DNA of 13,274 nt from positions 1 through 13,274 of the forward strand of contig CAKOGP040001931.1 in the NCBI GenBank assembly GCA_933822405.4. Reading direction: 5' to 3'. Below are positions 9,901-13,274 of the stretch, piece after piece; the first letter of the stretch is position 1; each line of letters begins with the position of its first letter. The notes under the pieces are model-generated. The model searched no databases. It was not told the DNA's origin and saw nothing but the letters and a program-made list of their open reading frames with translations. The stretch comes from Cylindrotheca closterium (Eukaryota > Bacillariophyta > Bacillariophyceae > Bacillariales > Bacillariaceae). Position numbers and translations under genes: made by a program.

Positions 9901-10405
9901 AAGAAGCTTGGTTACTGATGCCGCTTTAAGATACAGAAAGCTGCTAAAGAGCCACACTATTGACCGAACAACAAAGAAGGGATCAAGTCTAGACCAAGGA
10001 GGACTGATTGCCTACAATATAACCAGCATCATCATGATTGCGAGCTACAACTCGCATCTCGAAGATGTTCTTGACTCCAGTCTCATCATGTCATTAGCGA
10101 ACACCCTGCAGTGGCGATATGACCCAAAGACAGCAATTAAAAGAACAGAACAGTGTAGTTGGGATGCATCAGTCACACAGGTTCTTCAAATTTTGTCGCG
10201 AATCACACTTCGGGTTGATAGTATTTTCGAGAAGGCGGGATTTTCTCTACAAGATCTCACTGAGGTCGTTTTGATGGTTGCAGCCCCAGGGAAAGCCCCA
10301 AGACAGGCAATAAGTTTCCTACATGCTCTGGAGGAAGCTCAGAAAGTTGGGGAGCCTGCGTCGAAATTGGCTGCTAGGCGAATAGCCAGAACTCTTAAAG
10401 GGTAG
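3988..10405 (+). CDS. Giant WW-WW-FYVE protein with ARM/HEAT-like helical repeats (three exons)
   Basis: Exons 3988-6822, 6893-9166 and 9224-10405 join in phase 0 to give 2096 residues. WW1 spans about 8-38 (W11, W34, P37) and WW2 about 63-94 (W66, W89, P92); such domains bind proline-rich ligands. The FYVE finger at 171-232 has eight zinc-ligand cysteines (176, 179, 192, 195, 200, 203, 224, 227) and the phosphoinositide-binding core RRHHCRLCG at 188-196, with RIC at 222-224. In the N-terminal WxxD motif, D170 is kept at the usual six-residue distance from the first Cys, but Trp is replaced by K167. The remaining ~1,850 residues are rich in Leu, Ala and Ser, with recurrent helix-turn-helix patterns such as DTRAHATGALGAI near 500, fitting ARM/HEAT repeats. 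No membrane span or kinase motif was seen. The expected role is a PI3P-linked endosomal scaffold; that is inference. ATG 3988 directly precedes WW1. The gene converges on SAS10/UTP3 43 bp away. Confidence 0.85.
6823..6892 (+). other. Intron 1 of the WW-FYVE gene (70 bp)
   Basis: The donor GTAAGT follows the codon GGG (Gly945). The acceptor is a pyrimidine-rich tract ending CGAAG, after which GAT GAT continues the frame (Asp946). A CTAAT branch-like word lies at 6872-6876, about 16 bp before the acceptor. The alternative acceptor ACAG at 6864-6867 is rejected because the resulting frame meets a stop within ten codons. Unspliced, translation would stop at 6841-6843, giving a 951-residue WW-WW-FYVE product. 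Confidence 0.85.
9167..9223 (+). other. Intron 2 of the WW-FYVE gene (57 bp)
   Basis: The donor GTGAGC follows GAG (Glu1703); the acceptor TTTAG precedes GGT (Gly1704). Both exons remain in phase 0. The length is divisible by three, but the intron contains an in-frame TGA at 9194-9196, so retention would truncate the protein by about 390 residues. Confidence 0.85.
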
Positions 10406-10431
10406 CAGCTCATAAACTGAACCAGGCTAAT

Positions 10432-10468
10432 GTAGAAGTGCTTATAGCTTATAGCTTCCTACTTCTAC
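10432..10468. terminator. Inverted repeat across the convergent 3' ends, possible shared 3'-end element
   Basis: GTAGAAGT at 10432-10439 and ACTTCTAC at 10461-10468 are perfect eight-base inverted copies. The loop contains the direct repeat CTTATAG-CTTATAG. The left arm lies 3' of the WW-FYVE stop codon (10405); the right arm is inside the last codons of SAS10/UTP3, whose stop is at 10449-10451. Both transcripts would therefore carry the element near their ends. A role in 3' processing or in limiting read-through is inference; no AATAAA is visible in the 43-bp gap. Confidence 0.3.
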
Positions 10469-12411
10469 TGATTCCGCTCTTGATTCCAGTTTCCTCACCC
10501 GAATACTTGTGTCCCTCGGAAGTTCGAATTTCTCTCACTGTTCCCTTTCGTGAAATGAGGGCCTTGCGGTACTGTTCGCGCTTCTTCACACGGGGATTCC
10601 TGTTAATTTTGGCTTTGTGAGCTACTAGGCCTCGGTTCTTCAGCATAGCTCTGCTAATCGCACGTTCCCCGGATACCTCAGCGACAGTGCCAGGGAACTT
10701 GGGCGCCACTTCGTAAAGTTTCTTCTTGATTGCCTTTCTTTGTTTGCTTCTACCTGCAACAGCAGAATAGAAATCACGAGTTGGATGAGATTTGCGTGTT
10801 TCTGACCAAATGTCCTCCTTCATATCATTGCTCTCTTTCTGTTCGTCGACATCGGATGTTGTACGCAGCTCTTCCTCCATCATATTTAATCCTTGGACTA
10901 AAGCACTATTTTCTGCGGTCTCGTCAATTTCTTCAACCTGAGTACGCTTCGGCTCTTTTCTGGATTTTTGCTCCAAAGTATTTATGGTGGATAAGAAGTG
11001 TTTTTTGCGTCGGATCTCTTCATTGTTCAGGTCACCAAAGTAATTGTCTGCTGACTCCTTGCGTCGCTTCGAAACAGTGGATCGTTTTACGACCTCGGAT
11101 GCGCGTAAGCCAAACTTTGCCTCATTCATCAAATAATCCTCTGTCTCTACAATTTTTGACGATACCGTTTCAGAAGCAACACCAATAGTGTCAAAATCTT
11201 GTTCATCATTCTCTTGTGGCTTGAGTGACGTCTCAGGCACTACGGAGATACCCTTATCTCCCTCGTCCGAATTAGTCATAGACGCATCACTATCTTGATT
11301 GCCGCTTTCTCCATCCATCATCGCAATAGCCTGAATAAGGTAAGAGATCTGGTCCTCAATATTATCTCTGTGGATTCCAACATCCTGCTTTAATGCATCA
11401 GCGAAGACCACGCACTTTTGCAATTGCGCCATCACTGGATGACACTGGATATCAGAGGCCGACCTTCTCTCACCTGCACCGCCATTCGCGTCTTGTTTCA
11501 GGAGAAGATAAATTGCAGCATTCAATGCAGCAGAGGTTCCAAGGATAGACTTTGTCAGCAAATATTGCTGGCCCTCCTTCGTTGCACCGACATTCTAAGG
11601 AATAATCCAATTACTATTTAAGGGAAAATTGCAAATAATATCACTAAAAGGCCTTTCCACTCACCTCAATGATATCACTGCTTCGATTGAATAGAGCGTT
11701 GGCTGCGTGCGTTGCACGTTTGCACTCTGTGCAAACATCAGAAAAAAAAGCAACAAGGGGAAGAAGCTCTGGATGCTGTTTCTTGATAAATCTACGCTTC
11801 TCTTTTGAAGAAAAATTTGCCAATTCACGAGTTGCAGTTCTGCTTGCGTCTCCATCGAGCTGTTCCGCCTTCTTTGCCCTACCTTCGTCATTTTCAGATG
11901 TTTCCTCCGGCATGAAATCATCATCATCCATAACCTGAAATCTGGAAGACTCGACCTCCTTCGCCGCTTCCTCTTCGTCAAACGCATCCTCTTTCTCCTG
12001 GCCGATTTCGATGTCAGCAGTGTCCCCGTGATAGTATAATGACTTTTTCTTCCCCCAACGACTGGAGTCCAGATTGTTCTCCAACGAGGAATCTTCCTCG
12101 CCTGAAGAGGAGCCCACATACGAGTCTTTCTCTTCTTCGCGTACCCCATCTTGTAGGGATCCCTCGTCTTCATCTCCACTGCTCTCATCGCTTGAGTCAC
12201 TCCCTTCTTCTATCCCCAGATCCATGACATTTTGTTTGGCAAGAGTATTGCTACCTGTTGATCCGTCATCACCAACTGAATCATCATCTGAAGAATTCCC
12301 AACTCGCATAAATTTATCGTCTCCTAATCTCAACTCGCCGTTCTTCGAAACGGAAGGTCTTGAGTTGTAGACTGCCTTGTCACCGGTCTTGGCAGTGTTC
12401 CGTCGACCCAT
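10449..12411 (-). CDS. UTP3: SAS10/UTP3, SSU processome component (two exons)
   Basis: Exons 12411-11665 and 11594-10449 join in phase 0 to give 630 residues. SAS10/UTP3 is part of the U3-containing small-subunit processome, needed for early pre-rRNA cleavage in the nucleolus; yeast Sas10 was first found through effects on silencing. Residues 40-115 are a Ser/Asp/Glu-rich disordered region. Residues 118-152 carry the conserved WGKKK...YY...TADIEIGQE...DAFDEEEAAKEV block. The Sas10/Utp3/C1D domain spans about 211-285 (PELLPLVAFF, then YLLTKSILGTSAALNAAIYLLLKQD) and is cut by the intron after Glu249. The C-terminal Sas10 domain is about 550-630, with KNRGL, INRNPRVKKREQYRKA and SGEETGI. The start chosen is ATG at 12411 (MGRRN); the longer frame upstream lacks an ATG. 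Domain order and length fit the family well. Confidence 0.93.
11595..11664 (-). other. Intron of SAS10/UTP3 (70 bp)
   Basis: On the minus strand, GTGAGT follows GAG (Glu249) and the intron ends TTCCTTAG before AAT (Asn250). Splicing restores the conserved Sas10/C1D domain across the junction (IIE then NVGATKEGQQYLLTKS), which strongly supports both borders. Unspliced, an in-frame TAG would end the protein after about seven extra residues. Confidence 0.92.
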
Positions 12412-12540
12412 GGTTTGAAATTCGTATTTATTATGCTGTTTGTAAAAAAGAGGGAGATTCACTGGATGTCATTCTGCGCGTCCGAAGGCGCGGTACAGTA
12501 GCTCATGTTACAAGAAGGGCAGAGGACAGACGAAGGGACA

Positions 12541-12588
12541 GAAAGAAAATGATACAAGTAGAAAGAAAATGATACAAGTAGAAAGAAA
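12541..12588. repeat. Tandem 20-bp repeat, 2.4 copies
   Basis: GAAAGAAAATGATACAAGTA is present at 12541-12560 and again, identical, at 12561-12580, followed by the first eight bases of a third copy. Identity of the copies points to recent slippage or duplication. It lies about 130 bp upstream of the SAS10/UTP3 start codon, so it may be within the promoter. Confidence 0.9.
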
Positions 12589-12781
12589 GTAGGTACTAGA
12601 AGGAAAGGGGTGGAAAGCAAGAAACGTTGGGGGAAATCTGCGCTATCATTTGCTGAAGCCGACAGTCAGTTCGAATGGTGTTGTTAAAGGACAAGGTTTT
12701 GATTCCTTTGACTCAGAGCTGTAGCGTAGACAGCAATTTTCAGATAATTGTGATATCCGGACGGACGGGGCTACTTCTGTG

Positions 12782-12807
12782 AGCGGGATCTCTAGTCGAT
12801 TCCCGCT
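12782..12807. other. Perfect 7-bp stem hairpin upstream of SAS10/UTP3
   Basis: AGCGGGA (12782-12788) and TCCCGCT (12801-12807) are exact inverted copies with a 12-base spacer; two further pairs can form if one T is bulged. The right arm superficially resembles a tRNA T-arm, but no acceptor, D or anticodon arms can be drawn around it. Confidence 0.4.
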
Positions 12808-12930
12808 TGGAATGCTCGTCCAGCCGTCAAATTCTCGCTATGCTATTTGCCAAAATAGACCTCGCGAAAACACGCCCGCCAGTATACCCAGCGATTGTCA
12901 ACGGATGAATGATCGCCAGTTTGAAAACCT

Positions 12931-13069
12931 TTAGCTTCCGGTGGAGAAATAGAATTATTTTTCTCCACACGGTGGAGAAATGGATTTTTTTCTTCTCCAC
13001 ACGGTGGAGAAAACAGCTTCCGGTGGAGAAAACAGCTTCCGGTGGAGAAACGACACCTGTTGGTGAAAT
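12931..13069. repeat. Cluster of direct and inverted GGTGGAGAAA elements
   Basis: GGTGGAGAAA occurs at 12940-12949, 12971-12980, 13003-13012, 13022-13031 and 13041-13050, with a diverged copy near 13059-13069. Copies one, four and five share the leader CTTCC. Copies two and three are each preceded by an inverted partner (TTTCTCCAC at 12960-12968; TTCTCCAC at 12993-13000) separated by ACG, giving two hairpins with 9- and 8-bp stems and 3-base loops. Copies three to five form a tandem array with units of 19 bp. Confidence 0.85.
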
Positions 13070-13274
13070 GGGATCTTAACAAATAAAAGAACAGTCGAAC
13101 ATGTCGGACAGTGAAGTCGGACATTCGTGATATCGAACACGGACGGGATATATATAACTGAATCATTAATTGGTATTATGCTACTTCTAGAGTATCCAAC
13201 TGCCGGTGTAATACGGCTGTAGAGGCCAGGAACTAGGTTGCTTTTGGTCAACAAAGTTTGAACCACGTGGAGGC

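Larger units (their letters stand above)
12412..13274. other. Non-coding region upstream of SAS10/UTP3
   Basis: No protein-like frame was found on either strand. The part nearest 12412 should hold the SAS10/UTP3 leader and promoter. The stretch from about 12530 to 12610 is purine-rich on the plus strand and contains a 20-bp tandem repeat. A hairpin lies at 12782-12807 and a repeat cluster at 12931-13069. Further right, GTCGGACA occurs twice (about 13101-13123), and TATATATA at 13149-13156 could be a core promoter element for a gene beyond the window, direction uncertain. Confidence 0.55.

Noticed and set aside
12782..12807. A tRNA-like T-arm (GTCGATTCCCGC).
   Set aside because: No acceptor stem, D arm or anticodon arm can be folded around it; only a simple hairpin remains.
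12843..13266. Two minus-strand frames of over 100 codons across the GGTGGAGAAA cluster.
   Set aside because: Their sequence is dominated by repeat-derived FLHRKLFSPP-type peptides in two frames, as expected from translating a non-coding repeat.
1..13274. CRISPR arrays, insertion sequences, prophage or bacterial operon structure.
   Set aside because: The window has spliced eukaryotic genes; its repeats lack the regular spacer structure of CRISPR, and no transposase or integrase frame is present.

Overview
This is nuclear DNA from a compact eukaryotic genome. Three genes are readily interpretable: two conserved eukaryotic proteins (a NASP-type histone chaperone and the ribosome-biogenesis factor SAS10/UTP3) and one very large WW-WW-FYVE protein. 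All three introns I can place are very short (57-70 bp), phase 0, with GT-AG borders. Genes sit on both strands and converge tail to tail with gaps of only 43 and 104 bp. This style, with the FYVE/WW architecture, suggests a unicellular stramenopile, most likely a diatom. That assignment is an inference; no marker gene in the window proves it.

Layout. Bases 1-1118 hold no convincing gene, but contain a degenerate minisatellite (220-355), T-rich simple sequence and a compact hairpin (597-622). A possible upstream ORF (1119-1244) overlaps the start of the NASP-like gene (1196-2464, +). Converging on it is a small secreted or single-pass membrane protein of unknown family (2569-3114, -). Bases 3115-3987 are an intergenic region with promoter-like features and a 44-codon ORF (3558-3692, +) of uncertain status. 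The largest gene (3988-10405, + strand, three exons, two introns) encodes a predicted 2096-residue protein: two WW domains, a FYVE zinc finger, then about 1,850 residues of mostly helical, ARM/HEAT-like sequence. It converges on the two-exon SAS10/UTP3 gene (12411-10449, - strand, 630 residues), with an inverted repeat spanning the junction. The last 860 bp are non-coding and hold a 20-bp tandem repeat, a 7-bp-stem hairpin, and a cluster of direct and inverted GGTGGAGAAA elements.

Functionally, NASP handles H3-H4 (and H1) in the nucleus. SAS10/UTP3 acts in the nucleolar SSU processome. The WW-FYVE protein is predicted to be a large endosome- or PI3P-associated scaffold. They share no pathway I can name; their adjacency looks like ordinary eukaryotic gene packing rather than a functional cluster. 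The most novel item is the giant WW-WW-FYVE-ARM-like protein, whose FYVE finger keeps all eight zinc-binding cysteines but has Lys where the membrane-recognition WxxD motif normally has Trp.
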